A stretch of DNA of 64,000 bases from Pseudogracilibacillus auburnensis (GCF_003201975.1 NZ_QJJQ01000005.1:124001-188000), one strand, 5' to 3'. Shown: positions 1 through 9,863, numbered from the stretch's first letter. Notes: generated by a model from the letters alone, not told the origin. Program-made: numbers and translations.

Positions 1-1
1 T

Positions 2-799
2 TACGTTCAAGTAATGCAAGAGGAAGGTTTACTTGAAGAAATAGATTTTACTAATATACCGAACTTTGAAAATATCGCAGATGAATGGAAAAACTTAGAC
101 TACGATCCAGATAATAAATATTCCGTTACGTATATGTATGGTTTTGATGGACTTATTTACAATAAAGAAAAAGTGAAGGAGCCACCGACGAGTTGGGCCG
201 ATTTATGGAATCCCGATTATAAAGGCCATGTCATTTTGATGGATGCCTCAGATGAAATTAGTGATATGTTACAACAATATTTAGGTAATGAAATGAACAA
301 TCCAACGATTGATCAAATTGAAGAAGGTGGAGAAAAGTTAATAGAATTAATGCCGAATGTATTAATGTTTACAGAAACCCCTGAAGCACAATTAGTAAGT
401 GGGGAAGCTTGGCTTGTCTATGGTTATTCGGGAGAAGCAGGAGTCGCATATTTAGAAAACGATCAGATCGATTTTGTTCTACCAAAAGAAGGTGGAATTA
501 GATGGACGGATAATATGGTCATTCCAACGACGTCTAAGAACAAATATACAGCAGAAGTATTTATGAACTATTTATTGCGACCAGATGTAAGTAAATTGTT
601 GTCAGAAGAGTTTCCTTATGGGAATCCAAACAAAGAAGCAGTTGAGCTATTAGACGAAGAACTGTTTGGAAAAATCCCCGGCTTCAATTTACCAGCTGAT
701 CAAATAGAAAATGCGGAATGGTCCGAAGTACTGGATCCTGATAGAACACAAGCAGTAAATCGGATCATCCAAGAGGCAAAAGTGAAAGGTGGTCACTAA
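2..799 (+). CDS. potD: ABC transporter substrate-binding protein, polyamine type (5' end missing)
   Basis: This is the C-terminal part of an extracellular solute-binding protein; the reading frame is open to the left edge, so signal peptide and N-lobe are outside the window. The segment around YMYGFDGLIYNKEKV followed by PTSWADLWNPDYKGHV is typical of the PotD/PotF spermidine/putrescine family, as are the later VYGYSGEAGVAYLEN and WTDNMVIPTTSKN stretches. It should deliver a cationic amine to the two permeases that follow 71 bases downstream. The ligand (spermidine, putrescine or another amine) cannot be told from sequence alone. The ATPase gene is expected upstream of the window. Confidence 0.88.
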   Translation, partial: YVQVMQEEGLLEEIDFTNIPNFENIADEWKNLDYDPDNKYSVTYMYGFDGLIYNKEKVKEPPTSWADLWNPDYKGHVILMDASDEISDMLQQYLGNEMNNPTIDQIEEGGEKLIELMPNVLMFTETPEAQLVSGEAWLVYGYSGEAGVAYLENDQIDFVLPKEGGIRWTDNMVIPTTSKNKYTAEVFMNYLLRPDVSKLLSEEFPYGNPNKEAVELLDEELFGKIPGFNLPADQIENAEWSEVLDPDRTQAVNRIIQEAKVKGGH

Positions 800-870
800 T
801 TTTCCATTGCTGTAACCTGAGCCTTTTTTTAGGCTCTCCTTCTTTCATATAGTGAAAAGGATGGTGTGAT

Positions 871-1671
871 ATGAGGGCGAAAACGAGGAAAGTATTGTTT
901 ATTTATAGTTTAGTAGTTTTTGCATTTTTGTATATTCCAATTATCGTCTTAATCGTTTTTTCATTTAACGACTCAAAGCTCGGAACTGTTTGGACTGGAT
1001 TTACATTTGATTGGTATATAAAGTTATTTTCTAATTCACACATTCATGCTGCATTATTAAATAGTCTATTCGTTGCTATGATTACTACCATTTTATCAAC
1101 CATTTTTGGAACACTTGCCGCCCTTGCACTGTATCGCTATACATTTGTCGGTAAAAGATCCATTGACTTTTTATTTTTAATTCCTGTCATTATCCCAGAC
1201 ATCGTTATTGCAGTTGCTTTACTGGCAATCTACGGATTATTAAACATTAATTTAGGCCTACTTACGGTTATCCCTGGCCACGTTGTGTGGGGGATATCAT
1301 TTGTCATGTTAGTCGTTTTAGCTAGATTATCTGGTTTAGATCGGTCACTTGAGGAAGCAGCTAAAGACTTAGGGGCAAATGAATGGCAAACCTTTTGGCG
1401 TGTCACTTTTCCACTTATCTTCCCTGGTATATTAGCCGGTGCACTACTTACATTTACCCTTTCGTTGGATGAATTTGAAGTAGCTTTCTTCACAGCAGGG
1501 CCTGGCTCTAGCACTCTTCCCGTATTGGTTTATTCCATGGTTCGTCTCGGTGTTTCACCTGAAATAAACGCACTTTCTACGATATTAATTTTAGTCGTGA
1601 TTATTGCGATTATCATTTGGGGTGTATTTATCAACAAAACGAAAGATAATAGGGGGAGTCTAAATGATTAG
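871..1671 (+). CDS. potC: Polyamine-type ABC transporter permease, PotC-like
   Basis: A 266-residue inner membrane permease with about six hydrophobic segments. The cytoplasmic EAA loop that docks the ATPase is seen at about residues 160-188 (EEAAKDLGANEWQTFWRV, then PLIFPGI), as in PotC. The start ATG follows a GGATGGTG-type ribosome binding site. The gene overlaps the next permease gene by 8 bases, which suggests translational coupling. The order binding protein, PotC-like, PotB-like differs from the common potABCD order. The substrate is inferred from the family and from the amine oxidase downstream. Confidence 0.9.
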   Translation: MRAKTRKVLFIYSLVVFAFLYIPIIVLIVFSFNDSKLGTVWTGFTFDWYIKLFSNSHIHAALLNSLFVAMITTILSTIFGTLAALALYRYTFVGKRSIDFLFLIPVIIPDIVIAVALLAIYGLLNINLGLLTVIPGHVVWGISFVMLVVLARLSGLDRSLEEAAKDLGANEWQTFWRVTFPLIFPGILAGALLTFTLSLDEFEVAFFTAGPGSSTLPVLVYSMVRLGVSPEINALSTILILVVIIAIIIWGVFINKTKDNRGSLND

Positions 1672-2515
1672 GACTATTCGATCAGCATATACGATGTTGT
1701 CACCAAGCCTCATTTGGCTGCTATTCTTCTTAATCATACCTGTTGGATTCATTGCCGTGATTAGTTTTACGACAAATTTGGGATTTGGAGGAATTTTATA
1801 TAAATTTAGTACAGATGCCTACCGTTTAGCCTTCAGCACATTATATGCAAAAGTCATTTGGCAATCAATCGTTTGGGCTGCACTTGGGACGTTTCTTTGT
1901 ATTGTGATCGCTTATCCATTTGCTTACTTTATTGCAAATGCAGGGAAGTGGAAAAACATGCTGCTACTGCTTGTCATGGTTCCCTTTTGGACTAACTTTC
2001 TCATTCTCATTTATGCCTGGATCATCCTACTTAATTCACAAGGTTTGATTAATTCTTTATTAATTAAAATCGGCATTATTGCTGAACCACTTACGATGTT
2101 ATATAGCCCTTATGCAGTCATTATTGGTATCGTCTATGGATTTTTGCCATTTATGATTTTGCCCATTTACGCATCACTTGAACAGATGGACCGTTCCTAT
2201 TTAGAAGCGGCAGAAGATTTAGGTGCAACACCTTTTAGAGCCTTTTTAAAAATAACATTACCTTTATCAGCACCAGGAATTTTTGCTGGTTCCTTAATTA
2301 CCTTTGTTCCCGCCTTAAGTGTCTTCGTTATTACTGATTTATTAACTGGTGGAAAATTATTGATGGTCGGAAATATCATTCGAGATGCATTTGTCGTCGA
2401 AATGAACTGGCAATTAGGTTCTGCATTATCATTACTATTAACGATTCTTGTATTAATATCTATCTACTTGTTTATAAAATTTACGTCTTCAAAAGATCGG
2501 AATTTATTATTATAA
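1664..2515 (+). CDS. potB: Polyamine-type ABC transporter permease, PotB-like
   Basis: A 283-residue membrane protein that should pair with the preceding permease to form the transmembrane channel. Hydrophobic helices run through the protein. The EAA loop (EAAEDLGATPFRAFLKITLP, about residues 185-205) is the ATPase contact of the PotB/PotH family. The ATG lies inside the end of the upstream gene and has an AGGGGGAG ribosome binding site. The oxidase gene starts 12 bases after the stop codon, so all these genes probably share one transcript. Confidence 0.9.
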   Translation: MIRTIRSAYTMLSPSLIWLLFFLIIPVGFIAVISFTTNLGFGGILYKFSTDAYRLAFSTLYAKVIWQSIVWAALGTFLCIVIAYPFAYFIANAGKWKNMLLLLVMVPFWTNFLILIYAWIILLNSQGLINSLLIKIGIIAEPLTMLYSPYAVIIGIVYGFLPFMILPIYASLEQMDRSYLEAAEDLGATPFRAFLKITLPLSAPGIFAGSLITFVPALSVFVITDLLTGGKLLMVGNIIRDAFVVEMNWQLGSALSLLLTILVLISIYLFIKFTSSKDRNLLL

Positions 2516-2527
2516 GAAGGTGAAAAG

Positions 2528-3808
2528 ATGCTACTACATTCAATGTGGGAAAGAACAGCTAATAAACGGCCATCATACCCAAGATTAACGGGCGATCATC
2601 ATTGTGATATTGTCGTGATCGGTGCTGGTTTTACAGGATTGTCTACTGCCTATCACTTACAACAGCATCATATGAACACAATCGTACTCGAACATGACCG
2701 AGTTGGAAGTGGTGCAAGTGGACGAAATGGTGGAGAAGTATTAACAGGATATCTCGGCAATATGGAGGATTATGTGGAAACGAAGGGACTTCCTGTCGCA
2801 CAAGAAATGTGGCAATTATCCCTTGATGCAATCGACTTAATTGAACATATTATCACCAAAAACAATATTCATTGTGATTTTACCCGTTCTGGGCATTTTC
2901 ATGCAGCATATAAAAAGAGTCATTTAAACGAGATGAAAAAGAATCAAGCATTTATGGCTCGCCACTTCGACTATCATCCTATCAAAATTGTGGAGAAAAA
3001 AGATCTTCCAACCGAATTAAATACTCCTTTTTATCACGGTGGAGCCATCGATGAAAAAAGCGCTCATTTTCATCCACTTAACTACACATTAGGACTTGCA
3101 GAAGCTGTGACAAAATTACGAGGAAACATCTTTGAAGAATCAAGTGCGCTAAAAATAAAGTGGAAATCAACAAACAAAGTGATCGTATCTACTTCAAATG
3201 GTCGTGTTATTGCAAAAAAAGTCGTCATGGCTACAAATGCGTATGCTGGCGACATTCATAAACGAATTAAAAAATCGATTGTTCCCGTTGAAAGCATTAT
3301 GATTTCAACAGAACCGTTAACAGAAAAAATGATGACGGACATCATTAAAAAAGACCGGGCAGTTTTTGATTCAAAGCATCTATTATATTACTTCCGTAGA
3401 ACTGCTGATCATCGCCTCGCTTTTGGTGGATCTGGTAGGGCATCAAGTAAACGTGATTTAAAAAGAATTTATCAAAATTTGCATAAAGGAATGCTAAAAG
3501 TGTTCCCACAGCTACATGAAGCTAAAATTGAATATCGCTGGGGCGGGAAAGTGGGGTTTACGAAAACATTCCTACCCTATGTAGGACAGTTAAAAGATGG
3601 AACTTACTTTGCTTTCGGTTATGGTGGCCACGGTGCTGCGATGGCTACAATGCTTGGGAAAGTAATTGCTGATGCTATCTTTACTGAAACAGATATAAAT
3701 AATCCTCTTAAAATAAAAAAATTAAAACCAATTGCTTTTCATAGTCAGCATGCAAAAGGAGTTGGAATAATGAAATTGTATAAACAGTTTCAAGACTTTA
3801 TCTCCTAA
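2528..3808 (+). CDS. FAD-dependent amine oxidase of the DAO family (PuuB/OrdL-like)
   Basis: A 426-residue FAD oxidoreductase. The dinucleotide-binding motif VVIGAGFTGLSTAYHL lies at about residues 29-44 and a GSGASGRNGGEV stretch follows at about 61-72, as in gamma-glutamylputrescine oxidase and related N-substituted amine oxidases. A C-terminal GYGGHGAAMATMLGK motif completes the FAD site. Family members oxidise a secondary or terminal amine to an aldehyde with release of an amine or ammonia. Being 12 bases behind the importer genes, it most likely acts on the imported amine. The exact substrate is not shown. The start has an AGAAGGTG ribosome binding site. Confidence 0.85.
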   Translation: MLLHSMWERTANKRPSYPRLTGDHHCDIVVIGAGFTGLSTAYHLQQHHMNTIVLEHDRVGSGASGRNGGEVLTGYLGNMEDYVETKGLPVAQEMWQLSLDAIDLIEHIITKNNIHCDFTRSGHFHAAYKKSHLNEMKKNQAFMARHFDYHPIKIVEKKDLPTELNTPFYHGGAIDEKSAHFHPLNYTLGLAEAVTKLRGNIFEESSALKIKWKSTNKVIVSTSNGRVIAKKVVMATNAYAGDIHKRIKKSIVPVESIMISTEPLTEKMMTDIIKKDRAVFDSKHLLYYFRRTADHRLAFGGSGRASSKRDLKRIYQNLHKGMLKVFPQLHEAKIEYRWGGKVGFTKTFLPYVGQLKDGTYFAFGYGGHGAAMATMLGKVIADAIFTETDINNPLKIKKLKPIAFHSQHAKGVGIMKLYKQFQDFIS

Positions 3809-3844
3809 TAGTAAGACCACACCATTAGAAAGGATCTGAAATAA

Positions 3845-4927
3845 TTGATTGAAAAAATGATATTAACTGGCACATCAAAAGAGATTGGCGAACAACACGG
3901 AAGACTCGGGAAAAACCAAATAATACAAAGTCTAGAAACATATGAAAAATTATTTCGTGACTATCAGTTTATTAGTTGGAATGAAGCCCGTGAGATGGCA
4001 CTACATTATGTAAAAGCCATTGAGAAATACGACGATCAATTATTAGAAGAAATGGAAGGTGTTGCAAAAGGGGCCGGAGTAGATATTGAAGATATACTAG
4101 CATTAAATGCTCGTACAGAAATTGCCCTCGGGAGCTACGGAAACAGACAGTTTACAGATGGTTGTACCGCAATTGCAACAACGTCACCAATTAGTCATGA
4201 CACCATTATCGGGCAAAATTGGGACTGGAAAGGTGCACAAACGAAAAGCTTATTATTACTTGAAGTTCACAGAAAAAATAAACCTGTTATTACAATGATG
4301 ACTGAAGGGGGTATCATTGGGAAAATTGGTTATAACTCTGCTGGATTAGGGCTATGCTTTAATGCATTATTAACGGATAGAAAATCAAACGAAGTACCAA
4401 TCCACCTTGCATTACGCGGTGTATTAAATTCATTTACACTATCAGAGGCTATTTCCAAAATTAAGGACGGACAGACCGCTGCTTCGGCAAGTTTACTCAT
4501 TGGAAAAAGTGAGGAAGACGGTTCTGGTATGGTAATAAATGTAGAAGTTTCTCCATTCGGCATCGACTATGTCGGAGGGGATAAAGGATTCTTAGTCCAC
4601 ACAAATCATATTATGTCACCTGTAATCAAGAAACATTTACTTGATATGAATGAATACTGCTTTGAAGACTCCATGCTAAGATATAAACGAGCGCAACAAT
4701 TAATCAACATTGCAATCAAAAAGAATGAAAAGATTGATCACGAAGTATATAAAAAGTGGCTTTCAGATACGTTTAATGCACCTAATTCCATTAATCATTT
4801 ATGTAATCCACATGCAGAAGAACATCGACAAATGGAAACCGTTTTTTCAATTATTATGAACTTAACAAAAAGAAAAACGTTTCTTTCTATCGGAAAACCA
4901 GCAGATGGACAGTTTATTGAAATATAA
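3845..4927 (+). CDS. C45-family Ntn hydrolase (acyl-CoA:6-APA acyltransferase-like)
   Basis: A 360-residue protein of the C45 peptidase/linear amide hydrolase family. The autoprocessing nucleophile is seen in TDGCTAIA (Cys107), followed by GQNWDWK at about 121-127, both hallmarks of the isopenicillin N acyltransferase fold. Members cleave or form amide bonds, and many are amidohydrolases of N-acyl compounds. The TTG start is favoured because an AAAGGA ribosome binding site lies about 10 bases upstream; the first ATG is 12 bases further in. It follows the amine oxidase by 36 bases and may process an N-acyl or gamma-glutamyl amine in the same pathway, which is inference. Confidence 0.8.
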   Translation: MIEKMILTGTSKEIGEQHGRLGKNQIIQSLETYEKLFRDYQFISWNEAREMALHYVKAIEKYDDQLLEEMEGVAKGAGVDIEDILALNARTEIALGSYGNRQFTDGCTAIATTSPISHDTIIGQNWDWKGAQTKSLLLLEVHRKNKPVITMMTEGGIIGKIGYNSAGLGLCFNALLTDRKSNEVPIHLALRGVLNSFTLSEAISKIKDGQTAASASLLIGKSEEDGSGMVINVEVSPFGIDYVGGDKGFLVHTNHIMSPVIKKHLLDMNEYCFEDSMLRYKRAQQLINIAIKKNEKIDHEVYKKWLSDTFNAPNSINHLCNPHAEEHRQMETVFSIIMNLTKRKTFLSIGKPADGQFIEI

Positions 4928-4964
4928 TTAAAGGTGTATAATAAGATGAAAAGGATTGACTCAA

Positions 4965-5588
4965 ATGATTATCCGTGAAATTCAAAAGGAAGACATTGAT
5001 GAAGTCGTAAAAATAGCCATCTTAGGCTTTGGCAACTCTGAGATTGCTTATAAGGAGGAACATTATGCAAACCATATTAACACTTTCCCAGAAGGTCAAG
5101 TATGTGTGCTTTACGATGGAAAAATAGTCGGATCAAGTTCGAGCATCATCATTAACTATGAAGAATACGGTGATGACCATACATTTGAAGACATTTCAAA
5201 GGACGGATTTATTAATAATCACAATTACCGTGGAAAGAATCTATACGGGCTTGATGTTGTTGTTCATCCAGCGTTTCGTAAACGACACATAGGTAAACGT
5301 CTATATGAAGAAAGACGACGTCTATGTAAACAGTTTAATTTACAAAGTATTATTATCGGTGGGAGAATGCCAAACTATCATAAATACGCCACCCACCATT
5401 CAGCGCACGAATATGTAGAGTTCGTTCAGCAAGGAAAAATATATGATCCAGTACTCACCTTTCAGCTAAAAAACGGATTTAACGTGCGATCCGTCAATGC
5501 TAATTATCTGGAAGATGATACAGATTCATTAGAATATGCAGCAATCATGGAATGGATAAATAAAGAATATGAATTAAAAGAAAATTGA
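4965..5588 (+). CDS. GNAT-family N-acetyltransferase
   Basis: A roughly 207-residue acetyltransferase. The acetyl-CoA binding region (LDVVVHPAFRKRHIGKRLYE, about residues 100-119) has a recognisable Arg/Gly-rich pyrophosphate loop. The ATG at 4965 is preferred because AAGGA sits 9 bases before it; an in-frame TTG nine bases earlier abuts the ribosome binding site. It is the last gene of the polyamine-type operon, 37 bases after the C45 gene. It could acetylate an imported or processed amine, but no acceptor can be named. Confidence 0.8.
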   Translation: MIIREIQKEDIDEVVKIAILGFGNSEIAYKEEHYANHINTFPEGQVCVLYDGKIVGSSSSIIINYEEYGDDHTFEDISKDGFINNHNYRGKNLYGLDVVVHPAFRKRHIGKRLYEERRRLCKQFNLQSIIIGGRMPNYHKYATHHSAHEYVEFVQQGKIYDPVLTFQLKNGFNVRSVNANYLEDDTDSLEYAAIMEWINKEYELKEN

Positions 5589-5733
5589 TTTACGTTTTTA
5601 GATTGGAAGCCTTATTTTTAGGAGAAATGGAGTAAATAGCTTCTGTCTTTCTATTATACCGTGCCGATAATTCTATCTACTAGATGCTCAAAGTCCAAAG
5701 CATTCTATGAAAGCGTACCTTCGCTATAAAACA

Positions 5734-5972
5734 GGCTGGGACAAAGTGTTTTCACCAAAGAAAAAACCGAACAATAGTAGCTGCATATAACCCGCTTCGG
5801 AAATATACTTCGCTTTCCGCGGGCAACGCCTCAACTAATTTCAAATGTTTTATTCAAAACGTTTGAAATGGATTTTCGGCTGTTGCTTTACCCGCAGGAG
5901 TCTACGTATATTTCCTCCGCTAAGGTAATGCATTGTTTGTCTTTAGATTTGTCGTTTTAGTTATGTCCCAGC
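5734..5972. repeat. Mosaic intergenic inverted repeat, copy 1
   Basis: A 239-base GC-variable element framed by GGCTGGGACA at the left and TGTCCCAGC at the right, so its ends are inverted repeats. Inside are GGAAATATACTTCGCTTTCC and the partly inverted TACGTATATTTCCTCC. Related elements with the same frame lie near 15.7-16.1 kb and, inverted, near 49.0-49.3 kb. It fills most of the gap between two convergent genes; no coding capacity is seen. The preceding bases 5589-5733 show nothing recognisable. Confidence 0.75.
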
Positions 5973-5992
5973 ACTTTTTGTCGTTATTTATG

Positions 5993-7453
5993 TTAGACCC
6001 AGCGTCCTGTTACTACTTTTTTCCGCGTATAAAACTGTAAACCATCTTTTCCATTTGCATGCAAGTCACCATAAAATGAATTTTTCCAACCTGAGAATGG
6101 GAAAAATGCCATTGGAGCAGGAACACCGATATTCACTCCTAACATTCCAGCATCGATATTTTCCCTAAACGTTTGAACACTTCCCCCATCATTCGTAAAA
6201 ATACACGAACCATTTGCAAAAGGAGATTTGTTTGATAACTCTATCGCTTCTTCTAGATTACTTACACGACTAATGGATAATACTGGAGCAAAAATTTCAT
6301 CTTGCCAAATTTTCATTTCGCTCGTCACATGGTCAAAAATAGTTGGACCAACAAAATATCCTCCGTCTTGTGCACTTTTATCATTACGACCGTCTCTAAT
6401 TAATGTAGCCCCTTCATCTTCACCTGATTCAATATATTGTAATGTCCGTTCTTTATGTTCTTTTCGAATAACAGGACCAAGAAATATCCCGTCATCCAGC
6501 CCATTTCCAATCGTTACTTCATTTGCTTTTTTTACTAATTGTTCAATAAATTCATCTGCTACCGTTTCATCTACTGCAACAACAGAGCAAGCCATGCAAC
6601 GCTCTCCAGCCGAACCGAATGCAGCATTTAAAATTTGTGTAGATGCATTGTCTAAATTAGCATCACGCAAAACAATCGAATGATTTTTAGCACCTGCTAA
6701 TGCTTGCACACGTTTTAAATTTGCAGTTCCTCTTTTATATACGTACTCTGCGACTGGTTGAGAGCCAACGAAGGAGATAGCTGCAATATCTTGATGATCA
6801 AGCATCCCATTTACAACATCATGTGCTCCATGAACAATATTTAGCACCCCTTTAGGGAGTCCCGCTTCTTCCATTAACTCTGCTAAACGATTTGCTAATA
6901 ATGGTGTCCGTTCAGACGGCTTTAATACAAACGTATTACCAGTTACAATCGCCAGTGGAAACATCCATGTAGGAACCATCATAGGAAAATTAAACGGTGT
7001 AATTCCACCAATGACACCAATTGGGTAACGATAAACCCCAGAGTCTAATCCTTTTGCAATCGATGGAAGCTGTTCTCCCATCATTAGTGACGGTGCACCC
7101 GCCGCAAATTCCACACATTCAATTCCACGCAATACTTCTCCATGGGCTTCTGTGAAATTTTTACCATTTTCTATTGTAATTAGCCGAGCTAATTCATCCC
7201 AATGGTCAACGAGTAGTTGTTGATATTTAAAAAGAATTCGCGCCCGTTTTGGCACCGGCTCATCTTTCCACGTTTCAAATGCTTCTGCTGCAATTTTCAC
7301 TGCTTTATCTAATTCTTCCGTTGTTGAAATTGGTACATGTGCAATAATCTCACCTGTCGCTGGATTATAAACTGGTTCTGTCTTATCCGTTTTTGCTTCA
7401 ACCCATTCTCCACCAATAAAATTCTTCACTTTTTGTGCAACTTGTGTAGTCAT
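5993..7453 (-). CDS. mmsA: Methylmalonate-semialdehyde dehydrogenase (CoA-acylating)
   Basis: A 486-residue aldehyde dehydrogenase of the MmsA/IolA type. It converts malonate or methylmalonate semialdehyde, NAD and CoA to acetyl- or propionyl-CoA. Seen are [20 protein letters not shown] (about 151-170), the catalytic Cys286 in [11 protein letters not shown], and the full family length. The ATG follows an AGGAGG site. In this region it fits as the last step of pyrimidine (beta-alanine/beta-aminoisobutyrate) breakdown, and it could equally serve inositol or valine breakdown. A minus-strand TATAAT lies at 7549-7544, about 90 bases upstream; it lacks the dyad element found before its neighbours. 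Confidence 0.92.
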   Translation of the reverse strand: MTTQVAQKVKNFIGGEWVEAKTDKTEPVYNPATGEIIAHVPISTTEELDKAVKIAAEAFETWKDEPVPKRARILFKYQQLLVDHWDELARLITIENGKNFTEAHGEVLRGIECVEFAAGAPSLMMGEQLPSIAKGLDSGVYRYPIGVIGGITPFNFPMMVPTWMFPLAIVTGNTFVLKPSERTPLLANRLAELMEEAGLPKGVLNIVHGAHDVVNGMLDHQDIAAISFVGSQPVAEYVYKRGTANLKRVQALAGAKNHSIVLRDANLDNASTQILNAAFGSAGERCMACSVVAVDETVADEFIEQLVKKANEVTIGNGLDDGIFLGPVIRKEHKERTLQYIESGEDEGATLIRDGRNDKSAQDGGYFVGPTIFDHVTSEMKIWQDEIFAPVLSISRVSNLEEAIELSNKSPFANGSCIFTNDGGSVQTFRENIDAGMLGVNIGVPAPMAFFPFSGWKNSFYGDLHANGKDGLQFYTRKKVVTGRWV

Positions 7454-7671
7454 TAAAATTCCTCCTTGTTAAATAGTGGCTCAACCTTCACACCAATAAA
7501 ATGAGTTCAACCCGTTCGCTTGGTTAAGCTTGGAGTGCTTCAAATTATATCCTTGACAACTTTGGTAAAATAAAACAGTTTTCCAAAAGATAGGGATCTG
7601 CGAATACTTCTTTTACCAAATAGATTTGTTGTTTTTTACAATAAGAATTAAATTGCGCAATAACTTCAGAT

Positions 7672-7920
7672 AGCGGGATGTCCCATCGCTGCGGAAATGC
7701 ACTCCGCTTTCACCACAGGGCATAAGAGCGACATCTATTCAACCTGCGCTATCGCTTGCTTTCACAGTGTCTCCTTTACCGTGGGCGGCCGCTAAGCCTC
7801 CTCACTCGTAATTAAAGGAAGGCCAACGTCGGCATACCCCTTGCCGGGGCAGGGTCTTATCCAGGCTTATACACCCACAGGAGTCTCCGTGCATTTCCTT
7901 CGTTAAGGTGAGGTTGAATC
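7672..7920. repeat. Mosaic intergenic repeat, copy 2
   Basis: A GC-rich block in the gap between mmsA and the aminotransferase. Bases 7821-7857 are identical to 15888-15924, a 37-base module. Bases 7705-7789 are a near-exact reverse complement of 49116-49200. Its outer parts (GCGGAAATGCACTCCGC and GGAGTCTCCGTGCATTTCC) form an inverted pair. The element therefore shares different modules with different copies. No coding frame is credible here. Confidence 0.7.
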
Positions 7921-7988
7921 ATTACGGTAATTTATGTTTGAAATAAATATCATTTACATTCTCCTAACGTATAGTTGATTGGAGCGTA

Positions 7989-8091
7989 GGACAGTCGACT
8001 CCTGCGGGAATAGCGCGAGTCTGAAGACCCCGCAGGAAGCGGTTTTTGCTTCCGAGGAGGCTGAAGCCGTGCCCGCGGAAAGCGACTGTCC
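7989..8091. repeat. Palindromic GC-rich repeat (GGACAGTCG...CGACTGTCC)
   Basis: A 103-base element whose ends are perfect 9-base inverted repeats, GGACAGTCG and CGACTGTCC. Its interior CCTGCGGG and CCCGCGG arms extend the symmetry. The right part (GGAGGCTGAAGCCGTGCCCG) recurs in the element at 60.3-60.6 kb. The remaining bases to 8324 hold nothing recognisable. Confidence 0.7.
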
Positions 8092-8324
8092 GAAGCACAA
8101 ATCAACGTTGCTGTGATTAGGTTTGTAGATGAAAATTAAACTAAGTTACTGCACAGTTTAGATCAAATACGTGATAATAGAAACAAACATAATGAAAAAA
8201 CATTCGAGTTTAGATATAAACAGACTGCTTAGAGCGAACAGTTAACCCAAAGTTGACTTGAGCACTGCATCTTCATCCCACTTCATTCTCCATAGGCATT
8301 TTTGTCCAATTCACTCTGCGAAAG

Positions 8325-9668
8325 TTAAATAGTAGCAAATGCTTCTTTTAATACTGTGACGATAAAATCAACATCATCATCCGTAATATTTAATGGTGGA
8401 CTTAAAGCGATGATATTATTAAACCCAGCAACCGTATCACCATTCTTACCAATGATTAATCCTTTCCCCTTACAGTAGCTAATAATATTATTGACAACAT
8501 CCGCATCAGCTGGTTGTTTTGTCATCTTATCTTTCACTAACTCTATTCCTATCAACAACCCTATTCCCCTTATATGACCAACATATGGATGGCTATCTAA
8601 ATCTTGCAACTTTTCTTTCAATACTGCTCCTACTGCTTTTGAACGTTCAATCAATTTTTCCTCTTCATAGATTTCCATGTTTTTTAAAGCAACTGCACAA
8701 GCAGCTGGGTTCCCACCAAATGTACTAACATGACGGAAATGATCATATTCACCTGAACTTTTAAATGAATCATAGATTTCTTTTCTAACAGCTGTTACGG
8801 CTAATGGTAAATACCCGCTCGTTATTCCTTTTGCCATCGTAACAATATCAGGCTTAATTCCTGAATGTTGAAACGCAAACTTTGCTCCTGTCCTGCCAAA
8901 CCCACAAATGACTTCATCGATAATTAATAATGCTTGATGCTTATCACAAATTTCCCTAACTCGTGGCAAATAACTTTCATGCGGTATGATGACCCCACCA
9001 CCAGTGATGAATGGCTCCATAATAACACCTGCAACCGTCTCACTCAACTCCCAAGTCATCACCCGATCAATTTCATCAGCTGCCGCTAAGCTCTGTTCTT
9101 CCAACGTACCTTGATAAGGACTTCTATAAATGTCAGGTGGGGTTACATGGATAAAACCTTGAGTAAGTGGTTCATACCGATATTTTCTTTGTGCCTGCCC
9201 TGTCGCCGAGAGTGCTCCCATTGAATTACCATGATATCCGCGATATCTAGAAATGAACTTATGGCGACCCGATTCACCATTTTGCTGGTGGTATTGCCTG
9301 GCAATTTTAAATGCCGTTTCATTCGCCTCAGAACCACTGTTTGAATAAAAAACAACATATTCATCTTCTAGCCATTCATTTAATTTTTCGGCAAGTTTAA
9401 TTGCGGGAATATGACTTTGTGACAGCGGAAAATACGCCATTTTCTTCATTTGATCGAAAGCTACTTCCGCTAGCTCCACTCGACCATAGCCAGTGTTTAC
9501 ACACCAAAGACCAGCCATTGCATCTAAAAATCTATTTCCTTTTACATCTGTAATCCATGCTCCCTGCGCTTCCTTAGCAATAATGGTCGATTCTGGATTA
9601 AATGGTTTTACCCCATGCCATACATATTGTTCATCTTTTTTAGATAAATCGTCTGTGTTGATGATCAC
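8325..9668 (-). CDS. Class III omega-aminotransferase (beta-alanine/beta-aminoisobutyrate type)
   Basis: A 447-residue PLP-dependent aminotransferase. The cofactor lysine is Lys280 in TMAKGITSGYLPL, the PLP aspartate is in IIDEVICGFGRTG (about 249-261), and YSNSGSEANETA (108-119) binds the phosphate. It resembles omega-amino acid:pyruvate aminotransferases, which convert beta-alanine to malonate semialdehyde. This is the step linking the carbamoylase product to the dehydrogenase next to it. The GTG start is chosen because GGAGGA lies 10 bases upstream. A conserved dyad element lies about 60 bases before the start (see 9705-9773). Substrate choice is inferred from context. Confidence 0.85.
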   Translation of the reverse strand: MIINTDDLSKKDEQYVWHGVKPFNPESTIIAKEAQGAWITDVKGNRFLDAMAGLWCVNTGYGRVELAEVAFDQMKKMAYFPLSQSHIPAIKLAEKLNEWLEDEYVVFYSNSGSEANETAFKIARQYHQQNGESGRHKFISRYRGYHGNSMGALSATGQAQRKYRYEPLTQGFIHVTPPDIYRSPYQGTLEEQSLAAADEIDRVMTWELSETVAGVIMEPFITGGGVIIPHESYLPRVREICDKHQALLIIDEVICGFGRTGAKFAFQHSGIKPDIVTMAKGITSGYLPLAVTAVRKEIYDSFKSSGEYDHFRHVSTFGGNPAACAVALKNMEIYEEEKLIERSKAVGAVLKEKLQDLDSHPYVGHIRGIGLLIGIELVKDKMTKQPADADVVNNIISYCKGKGLIIGKNGDTVAGFNNIIALSPPLNITDDDVDFIVTVLKEAFATI

Positions 9669-9704
9669 TTAACAACACTCCTCCCTTTTTATCTTACATA
9701 TAAT

Positions 9705-9773
9705 AATATATTATTTTACATTTTAGCCATTAGACATAATGTAAAATTATATCCTTTTCTCTTTAACTATAAG
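9705..9773 (-). promoter_or_regulatory. Candidate PucR-dependent promoter of the aminotransferase gene
   Basis: On the plus strand TTAGACATAATGTAAAA begins at 9730. It matches the elements at 12134, 16141 and 24774 in the pattern TTRGACAWARYGTWAAA. On the minus strand a TATATT -10-like box (9710-9705) lies 19 nt from the TGTCTAA end. The downstream arm (TTTTC, TTTAAC) is less well kept than in the other copies. Confidence 0.5.
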
Positions 9774-9777
9774 AGGA

Positions 9778-9859
9778 TGTTCAAAAAGTCCAACAAAAAT
9801 GACACATCGAATTTACGTTGGCTTGCTTTTCCAGTACTTTTTATCGACCTTTTTGAACA
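9778..9859. repeat. MITE-like element with 11-base terminal inverted repeats
   Basis: An 82-base non-coding element bounded by TGTTCAAAAAG and its exact inverse CTTTTTGAACA. The left 45 or so bases recur in inverse orientation at 29168-29219 with only a few differences. It sits directly between the aminotransferase promoter region and the end of the preceding minus-strand gene. The size, terminal repeats and second partial copy suggest a miniature transposable element or insertion-sequence end remnant. Confidence 0.6.
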
Positions 9860-9863
9860 CGCA

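Noticed and set aside
7544-7580. Possible fifth dyad element before mmsA (TTGACAACTTTGGTAAAA)
   Set aside because: Spacing differs by one base, half the positions do not match, and the TATAAT is only a few bases away rather than 20.
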